Part shown: piece by piece, positions 1-9,082 of the stretch
How positions within the stretch are numbered: the first letter of the stretch is position 1
Layout: every line of letters begins with the position of its first letter
Source: Acetobacteraceae bacterium
GTDB taxonomy: Bacteria; Pseudomonadota; Alphaproteobacteria; Acetobacterales; Acetobacteraceae
Assembly (NCBI GenBank): GCA_027451405.1
Contig: DAIDJM010000057.1
Span: 1 to 64,000 of the forward strand
Length of the DNA: 64,000 nucleotides
Direction of reading: 5' to 3'
Made by a program: the position numbers and the translations under genes
The notes under the pieces: generated by a model
What the model was told of the DNA's origin: nothing
The model's input: only the letters and a program-made list of their open reading frames with translations
Databases searched by the model: none

Positions 1-959
1 AAGCCGCGCTGGCCGAGGCCCGCATCGCCGCCGCCGCCGCGCTCCGCCGCACCGAGGCCGACGCCACCGACGCCGCCGACCGCGCCCGCGCCGCCGATCA
101 GGCCGAACAGGCCGCGCGGGAGGCCCTCGCCCGCCACCGGGCCGCCATCGCCGCCATCCTGCCGGCCGCCCTGCGGCTCGCGCTCTATCCCGACGAAACC
201 CTGATCGCGGCACCGGTCCCGCCCGATCAGGCGCTCGCCGGTCTCGCGGTCGCGCAATCGCTCGGCGCGCGGCTCGCCCAGCAGATCGCCGCCCTCCGCG
301 CAGCCCGCGAGGCCGCCGAGACGCTGCGCCGCGCCGCCGGCCGCGAGCACGCCGCCCTCGCCCAGGTCGAGGCCCGCGAGACCGCCGAGCAGCAGGCACT
401 CGACCGTCAGCTCACCAGCGCCGCCTCGGAGGCGAAAACCGAAAGCGCCGCCGCCAAGGCTGCCGCCGAGGCCGCGGCCCGCCTCGCCGGAGAGGCCACC
501 ACGATCCGCGACGCGATCGCCGCCATGGACCAAGCCGCCGCCCGCGCCACCCCTGAGCCGGCGCCCGGCCCGGGCCTCGTGCCCGCCGGCGCCCGCTGGC
601 CGGTCGAGGGCCGCATCGTCAAACCGTTCGGCGCCCCCGAAGAGGACGGTGCCGCCACCGGCATCACGCTCGCCGCCGCGCCCGGCGCGGTCGTCACCAG
701 CCCCTGCCACGGCCGCATCGCCTTCGCCGCGCCGTTCCGCAGCTACGGCAACCTCATGATCCTGGCCTGCGGCAATGGTTACGACTTCGTTCTCAGTGGC
801 CTCGGCCGCTTCGATGCCGGCGTCGGCCGCACCGTCCGCGCCGGCGAACCGGTCGCCCGCATGGCCGGCGCCGCCGAAAGCCCGCTCTATCTCGAGTTGC
901 GCCGCCGCGGCGAGCCGGTCGACCCGATGCCCTTCCTGAATGCGCGCGGCTCGGGTTAA
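1..959 (+). CDS. EnvC/M23-type murein hydrolase activator (5' end missing)
   Basis: The reading frame is open from the window edge to the TAA at 957-959, giving 318 residues without the start. The first two thirds are Ala/Glu/Arg-rich with heptad-like spacing, as in the coiled coil of EnvC. The last ~120 residues look like a LytM (peptidase M23) domain, with PVEGRIVKPFG, PGAVVTSPCHGRI and a final YLELRRRGEPVDP. The zinc ligands of active M23 enzymes are not seen: the usual GIDI is GITL and the usual HxH is YLEL. It therefore probably activates periplasmic amidases at the septum instead of cutting peptidoglycan itself. ctpA and a YibQ-like gene follow on the same strand, an arrangement common in Alphaproteobacteria. 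Confidence 0.85.
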   Translation, partial: AALAEARIAAAAALRRTEADATDAADRARAADQAEQAAREALARHRAAIAAILPAALRLALYPDETLIAAPVPPDQALAGLAVAQSLGARLAQQIAALRAAREAAETLRRAAGREHAALAQVEARETAEQQALDRQLTSAASEAKTESAAAKAAAEAAARLAGEATTIRDAIAAMDQAAARATPEPAPGPGLVPAGARWPVEGRIVKPFGAPEEDGAATGITLAAAPGAVVTSPCHGRIAFAAPFRSYGNLMILACGNGYDFVLSGLGRFDAGVGRTVRAGEPVARMAGAAESPLYLELRRRGEPVDPMPFLNARGSG

Positions 960-1040
960 ATGCCGGCAAGCCCACGCGAAAACCCTGGCGCGGCCCGGCC
1001 GGCGCGCAATATCCCGGCCCGGATCAACAAGGAACAGCGC

Positions 1041-2429
1041 ATGAAACTTCGTTCCGGCCTGCTGATCGGCACCGCCTTCGGAGCCGGTCTGCTGGCGGGG
1101 CCCGTGGCCCGCATCGTCGCCCCCCACGCCCACTTCCCCGTGGCCTTCGCCGACGATTCCGCGAGCGATCCCGCGCACCAGGACACCTACCACCTGCTCA
1201 CGCTGTTCGGCGAAGTCTTCGAAAAGGTCCGCTCCGACTATGTCGAGCCGGTCAAGGACCGCGACCTCGTCGACAACGCGCTCAACGGCATGCTGTCGTC
1301 CCTCGACCCGCACAGCTCCTACATGGACGCGAAACAATATGCCGACATGCAGGTCCAGACCAAAGGCGAGTTCGGCGGCCTCGGCCTCGAAGTCACCGCC
1401 GACGGCGGCCTCATCAAGGTCATCTCGCCGATCGACGACACCCCCGCCGCCCGCGCCGGCATCAAGTCCGGCGACCTGATCCTCTCGCTCGACGGCAAAT
1501 CCGTCGAAGGCCTCACCCTCAACGACGCCGTCGACCGCATGCGCGGCACCCCCGGCAGCACCATCACGCTCACGCTCAAGCGCGAGCATGTCGACAAGCC
1601 GATCGCCGTCACCATGACGCGCGAGATCATCCACATCCAGGTGGTGAAATCCGCGCTCTACAACAACATCGGCTACATCCGCCTCTCCGCCTTCAACGAG
1701 GAGAGCGATCCGAAACTCCGCGAGGCCATCGACAAGATCAAGTCGGAGAGCCACGGCAATCTGCGCGGCCTGGTGTTCGACCTGCGTAACAACCCCGGCG
1801 GCCTGCTCGATCAGGCGGTCGATGTCTGCGAGGATTTCATCCCCGACGGCGAGATCGTCTCCACCCGCGCCCGCCACCCCGACGAAGACCAGCGCTGGAA
1901 CGCCAAAGGCACCGACCTGCTCGACGGCCTGCCGATGGTCGTGCTGATCAACGGCGGCTCCGCCAGCGCCTCCGAAATCGTCTCCGGCGCGCTGCAGGAC
2001 CACCGCCGCGCCATCATCATGGGCACGCGCAGTTTCGGCAAAGGATCGGTGCAGACCGTGATCCCGATGGGCGACGACGGCGCCATCCGCCTCACCACCG
2101 CGCGCTACTACACGCCCTCCGGCCGCTCCATCCAGGGTCTCGGCATCGCCCCCGACGTCCCGGTCGCCGAGGAGCGCGACGATGAGCCGCATTTCCTCCC
2201 CGACCGCGAGTCCGAGCTCAACCACGCGCTGACCAACGAAGGCGGCTCGGCCCCCACCAAGAAGCCGGCCCCGCGCGACGACATCCCGCCCCAGGCCAAG
2301 AACATTCCCGCCAAGCCGCCCGCCGACTGGCCGAAATTCGACCCCGCCAACCCCAAGACCGACTTCCAGCTCCAGCAGGCGCTGGTCCTCGTGGGCGACA
2401 TGGCGCAGCAGCGCCACGCTTCCCGCTGA
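1041..2429 (+). CDS. ctpA: S41 carboxyl-terminal processing protease CtpA
   Basis: Secreted or membrane-anchored serine protease that trims or degrades periplasmic proteins from the C-terminus. The ATG at 1041 is preferred to the in-frame ATG at 960 because an AAGGAA Shine-Dalgarno lies just upstream and the protein then begins with a signal sequence (MKLRSGLLIGTAFGAGLLAG). The product is 462 residues, normal for the family. A PDZ domain (GEFGGLGLEV, then GIKSGDLILSLDG) precedes the S41 core. The catalytic Ser is in GGSASASE near residue 309 and the Lys of SFGKGS lies about 25 residues later, the spacing known for Tsp/CtpA. It lies 81 bp after the EnvC-like gene. Confidence 0.96.
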   Translation: MKLRSGLLIGTAFGAGLLAGPVARIVAPHAHFPVAFADDSASDPAHQDTYHLLTLFGEVFEKVRSDYVEPVKDRDLVDNALNGMLSSLDPHSSYMDAKQYADMQVQTKGEFGGLGLEVTADGGLIKVISPIDDTPAARAGIKSGDLILSLDGKSVEGLTLNDAVDRMRGTPGSTITLTLKREHVDKPIAVTMTREIIHIQVVKSALYNNIGYIRLSAFNEESDPKLREAIDKIKSESHGNLRGLVFDLRNNPGGLLDQAVDVCEDFIPDGEIVSTRARHPDEDQRWNAKGTDLLDGLPMVVLINGGSASASEIVSGALQDHRRAIIMGTRSFGKGSVQTVIPMGDDGAIRLTTARYYTPSGRSIQGLGIAPDVPVAEERDDEPHFLPDRESELNHALTNEGGSAPTKKPAPRDDIPPQAKNIPAKPPADWPKFDPANPKTDFQLQQALVLVGDMAQQRHASR

Positions 2430-2482
2430 CGGAAAGCGGGAGGATTTAGCCCCTCCCGCGCCGCTGCCGCCCCGCCTTCCCG

Positions 2483-3478
2483 ATGCGCACGCTGCTCCGG
2501 TTCTGGGTCGCGGTCCTCGCCGTGCTCGCCACCGGCGCCGTCGTGCTCACGGTGCTCGGCCCACCCAAACCGCGCACGCCGCCCAAACCGGCCGCGGTGC
2601 CGGCCGGCACACCCAAACCAGCCGCCAAACCGCTCCAGGCGGTCACCCAGGCCGCCCCCAAACCGCCCGCCGCCGGCCTCTTCGAGCCCGACCCCTACGA
2701 CCCGAGCCGCATGCTCCCCCGCATCAGCGCGGACGGCGTCACCCCAGCCCGCGCCTACGCCACCCCCACGCCACCGCCACCGCCCGGCCACCCCCGCATC
2801 GCGCTCATCATCGACGGCATCGGCCTCGACCAGGCGCTCAGCGAACGCGCCATCCGCGAGCTCCCCGCCGCCGTCACGATGGCCTTCTCCGCCTACACGC
2901 CCGACCAGGCCGCCACCCGCCTGGGCTGGGACTCCCGCGTCGCCGGCCACGAATGCCTGGTCTCCATCCCCATGGAACCGGCCGGCTACCCGCTCTCCGA
3001 CGAGGGCACCCGCGCCCTCCTGACCGGCGCCTCCCGCGCCCAGAACCGGCAAAACCTCTTCTGGGCCCTCTCCCGCATGCCCGGCTGCGTCGGCGCCACC
3101 GGCGCCTCCGACGGCGGCGCCGGCGAACGCTTCGCCGCCAGCCCGCCCGCCTTCGACGCCATGCTCCACGAAATCCGCAGCCGCGGCCTGCTCTATCTCG
3201 ACCCCCGCCCCGGCGCGACGCTCGCCCCCGACCCCGGCATCCGCATCAACGACTTCCTGCTCGACCGCCCCGACAGCCCCGACGCCCCCATCACCGCCGC
3301 CATCATCGACAGCCGCCTGGCCGCCCTCGAACGCCTCGCCCGCGAACGCGGCACCGCCATCGCCGTCGCCGGCCCGCCCCTGCCGGTGCTCATCGAGCAT
3401 CTGAAAGCCTGGATCGCGCGCGCGCAGCGGCGAGGGTTCGTGATTGTTCCTATCACGAATCTATATGGGTCGGTTTGA
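2483..3478 (+). CDS. Divergent polysaccharide deacetylase family protein (YibQ-like)
   Basis: 331 residues. An N-terminal membrane anchor (RFWVAVLAVLATGAVVLTVL) and a Pro/Ala/Lys-rich linker are followed by the YibQ domain beginning at RIALIIDGIGLD. Further signatures are SIPMEPAGYPLSDEGTRAL, CVGATGASDGG and the late GTAIAVAGP. This family is a divergent NodB-like fold found near envC and ctpA and is thought to act on the cell wall; its substrate is unknown. In many alphaproteobacteria an rppH gene follows, but here the next sequence is an R1 repeat and a low-GC gene. The last codons run up to the repeat. Confidence 0.88.
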   Translation: MRTLLRFWVAVLAVLATGAVVLTVLGPPKPRTPPKPAAVPAGTPKPAAKPLQAVTQAAPKPPAAGLFEPDPYDPSRMLPRISADGVTPARAYATPTPPPPPGHPRIALIIDGIGLDQALSERAIRELPAAVTMAFSAYTPDQAATRLGWDSRVAGHECLVSIPMEPAGYPLSDEGTRALLTGASRAQNRQNLFWALSRMPGCVGATGASDGGAGERFAASPPAFDAMLHEIRSRGLLYLDPRPGATLAPDPGIRINDFLLDRPDSPDAPITAAIIDSRLAALERLARERGTAIAVAGPPLPVLIEHLKAWIARAQRRGFVIVPITNLYGSV

Positions 3479-3483
3479 GGCGC

Positions 3484-3546
3484 GCCTCCGGCGGGCAGGG
3501 GCTCTGCCCCTGCACCCCGCTGGGGCCATAGGGCCCCAGACCCCAT
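3484..3546. repeat. R1 interspersed palindrome, copy 1 (forward)
   Basis: GC-rich element with two hairpin modules: GGGGC-TCT-GCCCC after CCTCCGGCGGGCA, then TGGGGCC-ATA-GGGCCCCA. Near-identical copies lie at 7413 and 11843. It sits 6 bp after the YibQ-like stop codon and forms an inverted pair with copy 2 around the low-GC gene. Confidence 0.9.
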
Positions 3547-3559
3547 TTCGTTTGGTGCC

Positions 3560-4111
3560 GTGGTGAGATCTGTGAACCCAAAGAGCCCACTTCCGGCAGC
3601 CATCAAATTGAGTATCGGAATAAATATGTTCCTGGCTCACGCCGCCTGGGCGAATTCCAGGCCGACACTTTGCAAGCCTTCCGAGTTGACGATATTTTCC
3701 TGCATCACCAGGGATAGAACCAAGATCAGTCTCTGTCTTGCAGAATATCCTGTTCTCTACCTCAAACAGAGTGACAGTCACGGGCGCTCAGCGTCAGACC
3801 GCGTGCTGCGTGCTCAAGAAGCGACTGTCACCACGAATCCGCACGGGGACTCGATAGCCCTGCGCCTCGAAACAGCCACTCAGACAGCTGAACTTTTTTA
3901 CTCACAGGATTACTATGACCTGGATGGAGGGACTTTCCGCTTCCAAAGCCCGGCGCGAACATGGATGGAGAAATGTCTGCTCGATACGACACGTGCCGAC
4001 TCCGGCCTGCGAAAGGTCAATGGAAAAGACATCAATGTTGGCTTCGGAGGTCTAAGGCAAGAAGGGCTGGCGGATGAATGGAAAAATCCAGACGAATGGC
4101 CGATGAACTAG
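3560..4111 (+). CDS. Low-GC secreted hypothetical protein
   Basis: Up to 183 residues. A start at the internal ATG 3626-3628 region would give the hydrophobic export-like sequence MFLAHAAWA. The mature part has a Cys pattern (TLCKPSEL, IFSCIT, ISLCLAEY) and a later Cys near residue 139. The IFSC..ISLC spacing recalls a widespread family of short secreted proteins of unknown function, but this is only a resemblance by eye. Base composition is clearly lower in GC than its neighbours and codon use is atypical, which suggests recent transfer. It is boxed in by two R1 repeats in opposite orientation. No function can be assigned. Confidence 0.6.
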   Translation: MVRSVNPKSPLPAAIKLSIGINMFLAHAAWANSRPTLCKPSELTIFSCITRDRTKISLCLAEYPVLYLKQSDSHGRSASDRVLRAQEATVTTNPHGDSIALRLETATQTAELFYSQDYYDLDGGTFRFQSPARTWMEKCLLDTTRADSGLRKVNGKDINVGFGGLRQEGLADEWKNPDEWPMN

Positions 4112-4143
4112 CGTGATCGCTCATTTAAACCCTCCAAAGTGAA

Positions 4144-4241
4144 GGGGTCTGGGGCCCTATGGCCCCAGTGGGGCTCGCCATTGGTGCGCCATTGGTCCGA
4201 GCACCAATGGCGAGGGGGCAAAGCCCCTGCCCGCCGGAGGC
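4144..4241. repeat. R1 interspersed palindrome, copy 2 (reverse, extra hairpin module)
   Basis: Reverse-oriented copy: GGGGTCTGGGGCC-CTAT-GGCCCCA, then an inserted hairpin CTCGCCATTGGT...ACCAATGGCGAG, then the CCCCTGCCCGCCGGAGG end. The inserted hairpin is shared with copy 8 at 52719 but absent from the simple copies, so the family is modular. Confidence 0.9.
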
Positions 4242-4265
4242 AACTGAAAGGAAACGGTTCCTAAA

Positions 4266-7200
4266 ATGAAACTAAAACCTGGCCTTCTCCTAACCCTCCT
4301 GGCCACCACCGCCGCAGCCCCGCTCCCCGCGCTCCACTGGCGCGAACTCGGCCCCTTCCGCGGCGGCTGGGCCACGATGGTCGCCGGCATCCCGACGCAG
4401 CCCGACACATTCTACTTCGCCGCCGCTGGCGGCGGCGTCTGGCGCACCGAGAATGCCGGCCGCACCTGGCAGCCCCTCTTCCAGCATGGCCCCGCCGCCC
4501 CGGTCGGCGCGATCGCCATCGCCCCCTCGGACCCGAAAATCCTCTATATCGGCACCGGCCAGCCCGAACCGCGCTACGATATCGGTTCCGGTCGCGGAAT
4601 TTTCCGCTCCAATGACGGCGGCAAAACCTGGACCAGCCTTGGTCTCGCCGACACGCGCTATATCGGCAAGATCTGGATCGATCCCAAGGACCCCGACACG
4701 GTCCTGGTCGGCGCGCTCGGCCACGTCTTCGGCCCCGACCCCAATCGCGGCCTCTACCGCTCCACCGACGGCGGCAAAACCTGGACCCAAACGCTCCAGA
4801 TCGATGACAGCACCGGCATCGTCGACATCGCCGCCGACCCCGCCGATCCAAAGCACATCATCGCCTCCGCCTGGCAGATCCGCCAATATCCCTGGCAGAG
4901 CTATTTCAACCCCATCGCCGGCCACGGCAGCGCGCTCTACGAATCCACAGACGGCGGCGTCACCTGGCAGCGCATGGCCGGGAAAGGCTGGCCCACCGCC
5001 GACCTCGGCCGCATCGGCATCGCCACCACAAGCACGAAGCAGGGCCTGCGCATCTACGCCACCATAGACGCCGGCAAGAACAAGGAAGCGACCGGCCTCT
5101 ACCGCTCCGACGACGACGGCAAAAGCTGGACCCGCGCCAACCCCGCCCCCGCCTTCACCAACTGGTACACGAGCCGCATCACCGTCGCCCCCAACGACCC
5201 CGACACGCTCTACACGGTCGGCCAATCGATCCGCCGCTGCACCGATGCCGGCGCCCACTGCACCATCATCAAGGGCGCCCCCGGCGGCGACGACTACCAC
5301 TATATCTGGATCAACCCGCTTCACCCCGACCACGTCATCACCGGCTCGGACCAGGGCGCGGTCGTCAGCGTCGATGATTTCAAAACCTGGAGCAGCTGGT
5401 ACAACCAGCCCACCGCCCAGCTCTACCATCTCGCCGCCGACAACCGTTTCCCCTACTGGATTTATTCCGGCCAGCAGGACAGCGGCACGGTCGGCATCGC
5501 CTCGCGCAGCGACTATGGCGCGATCGGCTGGCGCGACTGGCACCCGATCGGCGGCGACGAACGCGACTGCGACATCCCCGATCCCGTCGATCCCAACATC
5601 ATCTACGCTTCGGGCTTAGGCGGTCGCGTAACAAAGTGGGACGCCCGCACCGGCCAGGTCCAGAACATCACCCCCTGGCCCGTCTCGAGCTACGCCAAGC
5701 GCCCGACCGAGGTGAAATACCATTATCTCTGGGTCACGCCCATGGTCGCCTCGCGCACCGGCCCGCCCGCGCTTTATCTCGGCGCGCAAGTGCTGTTCCG
5801 CACCAAAGACCGCGGCGCCAGCTGGCAGATCATCAGCCCCGACCTCACCGGCAAGGACCCCAACGCGAAAAATTGCGGCGGCAACCCCACCCGCGAAGCC
5901 GCGAAAGAATGCGGCTACGGCTCGATCGCCGCGATCGAACCCTCCCCCACCGACGCGAACACGATCTGGATCGGCACCGATGACGGCATCATCCAGAAAA
6001 CCGAGGATGGCGGCGCCCACTGGCAGAACGTCACCCCGCCCAGCATCCCGCTTTGGGGTAAGGTCGCCAGCCTCGATCTCTCCGCGAAACAGCCAGGCAC
6101 CGCCTACGCCGCGATCGACAACCAGCGCTTAGACGATTACGCGCCCCATTTCCTGCGCACCCACGATAACGGCAAGACCTGGCAGGACATCAGCAACGGC
6201 CTGCCCCCCGACCACCCCGCCAGCGTCCTCCGCTCCGACCCCGACCGCCCCGGCCTGCTCTACGCCGGCACCGACAACGCGGTCTTCGTCTCCTTCGATG
6301 ACGGCGACCATTGGCAGCCTTTGCAGCAAAACCTCCCCACTGCCTGGGTCCGGGACCTGTTGGTCCATGACAACGATCTGATCGCCGCCACCGAAGGCCG
6401 CGGCATCTGGGTCCTCGACGACCTCTCCCCGTTGCGCGAAATCAACGCCGATCTCGCCAAAGACGAAGCCCATCTCTTCAAACCCGCACTCGCGACGCGC
6501 GTCCACCCCAACAACAACGCCGACACCCCCTTCCCCCCCGAAACCCCGCAAGGCGAAAACCCGCCTCCCGGCGCCATCATCGATTATTACCTCGGCGCAA
6601 ATATCAAAGGCCCCGTCACGCTCGACATCAAGGACGCGAACGGCGACACGATCCGCCATTACACCAGTGAATCGGCCCCCAAACCGGTCCACGCCGAACG
6701 CTATTTCGAAAAAGGCTGGCTCCGCCCCGAAACCGCCTTGCCCGCCTCCCCCGGCATGCACCGCTGGATCTGGGACCTCCGCGCCGAACGCCCAAGCGCG
6801 CTGACCTACACCTACAGCATCGCCGCCACCTGGGGCCGCGACGACCCCGCCCTGCCCTTGGGCCCCTGGGCCGTCCCCGGCACCTACACAATCGTGCTGC
6901 ACGCAGACGGCCACGACTACACCGCCCCCCTCAAACTCCGCGAAGACCCCCGCATCCACGTCTCGCTGGCCGACCTGCAAGCCAGCCTCGCCCTCTCCAA
7001 CCGCATCGCCGAAGCCTTGAGCCGCGCCTACACCGCCGAAGCCGAACGCGACGCCGTCCTCCACGCCATCGCCGCCGACAAGAAAGACGACACGATCCAG
7101 GCGATCGGCGACACCCTGAACAAACCCGCCGCCCCCGACACCCTCACCTTCGAAACCGCCGACGGAATCCTGTCCGGCATCGAAACCGACCTCGAATCGA

Positions 7201-7406
7201 TCGACGCCGCCCCCACCGAAGCCCAATACCAGGTGGTGGAAATGACCGTAGGCAAACTGGACAAGGCCCTGCAAGCCTGGTCCCAATTCAAAGCCGACCA
7301 ACTCCCAAAACTAAACGCCACCCTGGAAAAACTCGGCCGCAAACCCGTGTCCCTCAGCGCCGCGACAGAGCCCGACGAGCAAGAAGCCGGCGAAGACTTG
7401 CCCTAA
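4266..7406 (+). CDS. Large secreted BNR/VPS10-type beta-propeller protein (glycosyl hydrolase-like)
   Basis: 1046 residues with an N-terminal signal peptide (KPGLLLTLLATTAAAPLPA). Many BNR/Asp-box repeats (SxDxGxTW) are visible: SNDGGKTW, STDGGKTW, STDGGVTW, SDDDGKSW, TKDRGASW, TEDGGAHW and THDNGKTW. They indicate tandem beta-propellers like the sortilin N-terminal and xyloglucanase-type families. The C-terminal ~300 residues (from about HLFKPALATRV) form a separate region with a Pro/Asp-rich sequence and a helical tail ending EQEAGEDLP. Such proteins are annotated as sialidase-like or photosystem-stability-like, but the substrate cannot be read from sequence. It stands alone between R1 copies; the Shine-Dalgarno lies inside a small AGGAA..TTCCT palindrome. 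Confidence 0.85.
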   Translation: MKLKPGLLLTLLATTAAAPLPALHWRELGPFRGGWATMVAGIPTQPDTFYFAAAGGGVWRTENAGRTWQPLFQHGPAAPVGAIAIAPSDPKILYIGTGQPEPRYDIGSGRGIFRSNDGGKTWTSLGLADTRYIGKIWIDPKDPDTVLVGALGHVFGPDPNRGLYRSTDGGKTWTQTLQIDDSTGIVDIAADPADPKHIIASAWQIRQYPWQSYFNPIAGHGSALYESTDGGVTWQRMAGKGWPTADLGRIGIATTSTKQGLRIYATIDAGKNKEATGLYRSDDDGKSWTRANPAPAFTNWYTSRITVAPNDPDTLYTVGQSIRRCTDAGAHCTIIKGAPGGDDYHYIWINPLHPDHVITGSDQGAVVSVDDFKTWSSWYNQPTAQLYHLAADNRFPYWIYSGQQDSGTVGIASRSDYGAIGWRDWHPIGGDERDCDIPDPVDPNIIYASGLGGRVTKWDARTGQVQNITPWPVSSYAKRPTEVKYHYLWVTPMVASRTGPPALYLGAQVLFRTKDRGASWQIISPDLTGKDPNAKNCGGNPTREAAKECGYGSIAAIEPSPTDANTIWIGTDDGIIQKTEDGGAHWQNVTPPSIPLWGKVASLDLSAKQPGTAYAAIDNQRLDDYAPHFLRTHDNGKTWQDISNGLPPDHPASVLRSDPDRPGLLYAGTDNAVFVSFDDGDHWQPLQQNLPTAWVRDLLVHDNDLIAATEGRGIWVLDDLSPLREINADLAKDEAHLFKPALATRVHPNNNADTPFPPETPQGENPPPGAIIDYYLGANIKGPVTLDIKDANGDTIRHYTSESAPKPVHAERYFEKGWLRPETALPASPGMHRWIWDLRAERPSALTYTYSIAATWGRDDPALPLGPWAVPGTYTIVLHADGHDYTAPLKLREDPRIHVSLADLQASLALSNRIAEALSRAYTAEAERDAVLHAIAADKKDDTIQAIGDTLNKPAAPDTLTFETADGILSGIETDLESIDAAPTEAQYQVVEMTVGKLDKALQAWSQFKADQLPKLNATLEKLGRKPVSLSAATEPDEQEAGEDLP

Positions 7407-7412
7407 TCAGCG

Positions 7413-7475
7413 CGCCTCCGGCGGGCAGGGGCTTCGCCCCTGCACCCCACTGGGGCCGAAAGGCCCCAGACCCCG
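7413..7475. repeat. R1 interspersed palindrome, copy 3 (forward)
   Basis: Two-hairpin copy: CCTCCGGCGGGCAGGGGC-TTC-GCCCC followed by TGGGGCCGAAAGGCCCCA. It begins 6 bp after the BNR gene and borders the low-GC ATPase/nuclease pair. Confidence 0.92.
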
Positions 7476-7508
7476 CTCATTTGAGCAGATTCGACCGATA
7501 CCCCTATG

Positions 7509-8015
7509 TTAAGAAACACCCCAACGCATTCCCGAACGGCCTCGCTCGTGAACGTCTGGATGCGCGTCAATAGCCTTAAGCCGTTGCTTGAGCTTGAGCT
7601 TGACTGAAGACGGATCAATCGCCCGAGGACGCAGACGCGAATGCTTTTTTGGTTGCTCCAAATGAAGGATAACCTTCAGCGCGGTTGCTGAAAGTGTATT
7701 CTCAGCAAAGTCCTTCTCAGACCTAACACGCGCATTCACCTTCGACGGCAAAATCGCCGCCAATGTATCCAATATCTTACAGCAGACTTCATGGTCGAGA
7801 TCGGACGGTTTAGTACGAGTGTGCGCGCGGTAATCTTTTACCTCGATTAGGTATAAAATATTGTCTGGCGCCATCGCGAGGAGGTCAAGCGCTTTGACGC
7901 CGGACCGCACTGCTTGGAACTGACTTTTGTAATAAGACCATTCATCGTACTTTGTAACAAGCCAACCTGCGTCAAACGTGAAGCATAAATCTCCCACAGT
8001 CACGACGCACATCAC
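7509..8015 (-). CDS. PD-(D/E)xK nuclease-like protein paired with an AAA ATPase
   Basis: 168 residues from a GTG whose first base overlaps the ATPase stop codon; an ATG is the next codon. Residues 39-63 contain GVKALDLLA followed by ILYLIEVKDYR. That gives Asp44, Glu58 and Lys60, the D-x13-E-x-K arrangement of PD-(D/E)xK nucleases. An upstream conserved-looking block, KYDEWSYYKSQFQ, could be the N-terminal helix. The C-terminal half (LEQPKKHSRLRPRAI, then a Lys-rich helix) is basic and may bind nucleic acid. GC is far below the flanks. Translational coupling to the upstream ATPase suggests a two-protein complex. The nuclease call rests on the motif by eye; the substrate is unknown. Confidence 0.7.
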   Translation of the reverse strand: MMCVVTVGDLCFTFDAGWLVTKYDEWSYYKSQFQAVRSGVKALDLLAMAPDNILYLIEVKDYRAHTRTKPSDLDHEVCCKILDTLAAILPSKVNARVRSEKDFAENTLSATALKVILHLEQPKKHSRLRPRAIDPSSVKLKLKQRLKAIDAHPDVHERGRSGMRWGVS

Positions 8016-9082
8016 TACAGTCCTAGAAATCTGTCAGATTGCTCTAAATCCTCATCTAGGGCAGCGATAGAGCCAACGTCCGCTATGGAATCACCCTGCT
8101 CGATCTCAACTCCTCGGTCAGAACTTGCATGTAAACTAAAAAAGCGAGATTTCGGCGCATCAACACTCGCCTCAGAAAGCAATATTTCCAACTCTCGCAG
8201 TAAAAAAAGGCTATGAGTGGCTATGAAGACCTGGATCCCACTCGTTGCTAGATCGCAGATGGTTTTTGCAACCCGCTTGATCAAGCGCGGATTCAGACCC
8301 GCTTCCGGCTCGTCCCAAAATAGATATCCATTATCGAGCAGCGCCCCGGTTGCGATCAGCCGTGCGATCATCCCCAATTTTCGGAGACCTTCCGCAACGA
8401 GCGGCATTTCCATACGACCTGTTTTAGTTCTGAGATAGAAGCGCCCGTTTTTGTCAGCCTCGATCTGACCGTCCATCGCTTGCTCAAGCGGCTCCAGGAG
8501 CTTACTTATCCTCTGCACCCTCGGCCCCCGTTGCAGAGGAAGCCCGAGCAGCACACATGTGTCTCGCCAAGTTTCTTCAGCCTCAAGCTGGGTAGTTTCG
8601 TACATAGAAACGAAACCAGGATACATGGTCAACAACTCACGAGTCGGAATGAAGGCCGCGGGGGATGTGAGCCAACGCGCCGGCACTCGATTTACCGCTA
8701 CCTCTGACTTGCTGTTAGTTGCGAAACTAAAAGCTGTGGTCATATCCGGTTTCGTAAATGTCAGATGCACATCAGAGCGCTGCCTACCCGGCTGGCGTCT
8801 CGTTAAACGGCCAAGCGCCTCTGGTCGAAAGACATTTGTTAGCTTATCAGCAATGCTAACTTGCAGAAGGGCCTTTGTTGGGCCTGTCAAAGACGGTCGA
8901 CGAGGCTTTTCTGAAATAGCGAAGACAACGCAGTAGGCAATCTTCAGTAAGTGCGTCTTTCCGCTGGAATTCTCGCCAATGATTACATTTAGCCCCCTGC
9001 TGAAGCTTAACTTCACATCTTCAAACAGGGTGAAGTTTTTGACGTGCATTGTTTGAAGGGGAAGGGTCCCGTCGACCCCCAT
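8015..9082 (-). CDS. AAA/ABC-type ATPase (OLD/SMC-like) of a two-gene module
   Basis: 355 residues from the ATG at 9082. This start is chosen because the conserved N-terminus [19 protein letters not shown] follows it; the frame is open to 9160, and ATG 9049 is an alternative. The Walker A is [11 protein letters not shown], a signature-like AEGLRKLGM precedes the Walker [12 protein letters not shown], and the H-loop is IATHS. This is the head-only layout of DUF2813/AAA_21-type ATPases. No TOPRIM domain is present, so the nuclease role would fall to the partner gene. Codon use and GC are unlike the neighbours. Such ATPase-effector pairs are common in phage defence; that role here is inference. 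Confidence 0.82.
   Translation of the reverse strand: MGVDGTLPLQTMHVKNFTLFEDVKLSFSRGLNVIIGENSSGKTHLLKIAYCVVFAISEKPRRPSLTGPTKALLQVSIADKLTNVFRPEALGRLTRRQPGRQRSDVHLTFTKPDMTTAFSFATNSKSEVAVNRVPARWLTSPAAFIPTRELLTMYPGFVSMYETTQLEAEETWRDTCVLLGLPLQRGPRVQRISKLLEPLEQAMDGQIEADKNGRFYLRTKTGRMEMPLVAEGLRKLGMIARLIATGALLDNGYLFWDEPEAGLNPRLIKRVAKTICDLATSGIQVFIATHSLFLLRELEILLSEASVDAPKSRFFSLHASSDRGVEIEQGDSIADVGSIAALDEDLEQSDRFLGL

Noticed and set aside
2108-3400. 430-codon minus-strand frame opposite ctpA and the YibQ-like gene.
   Set aside because: Gly/Ala/Arg low complexity, fully covered by two real genes on the other strand.
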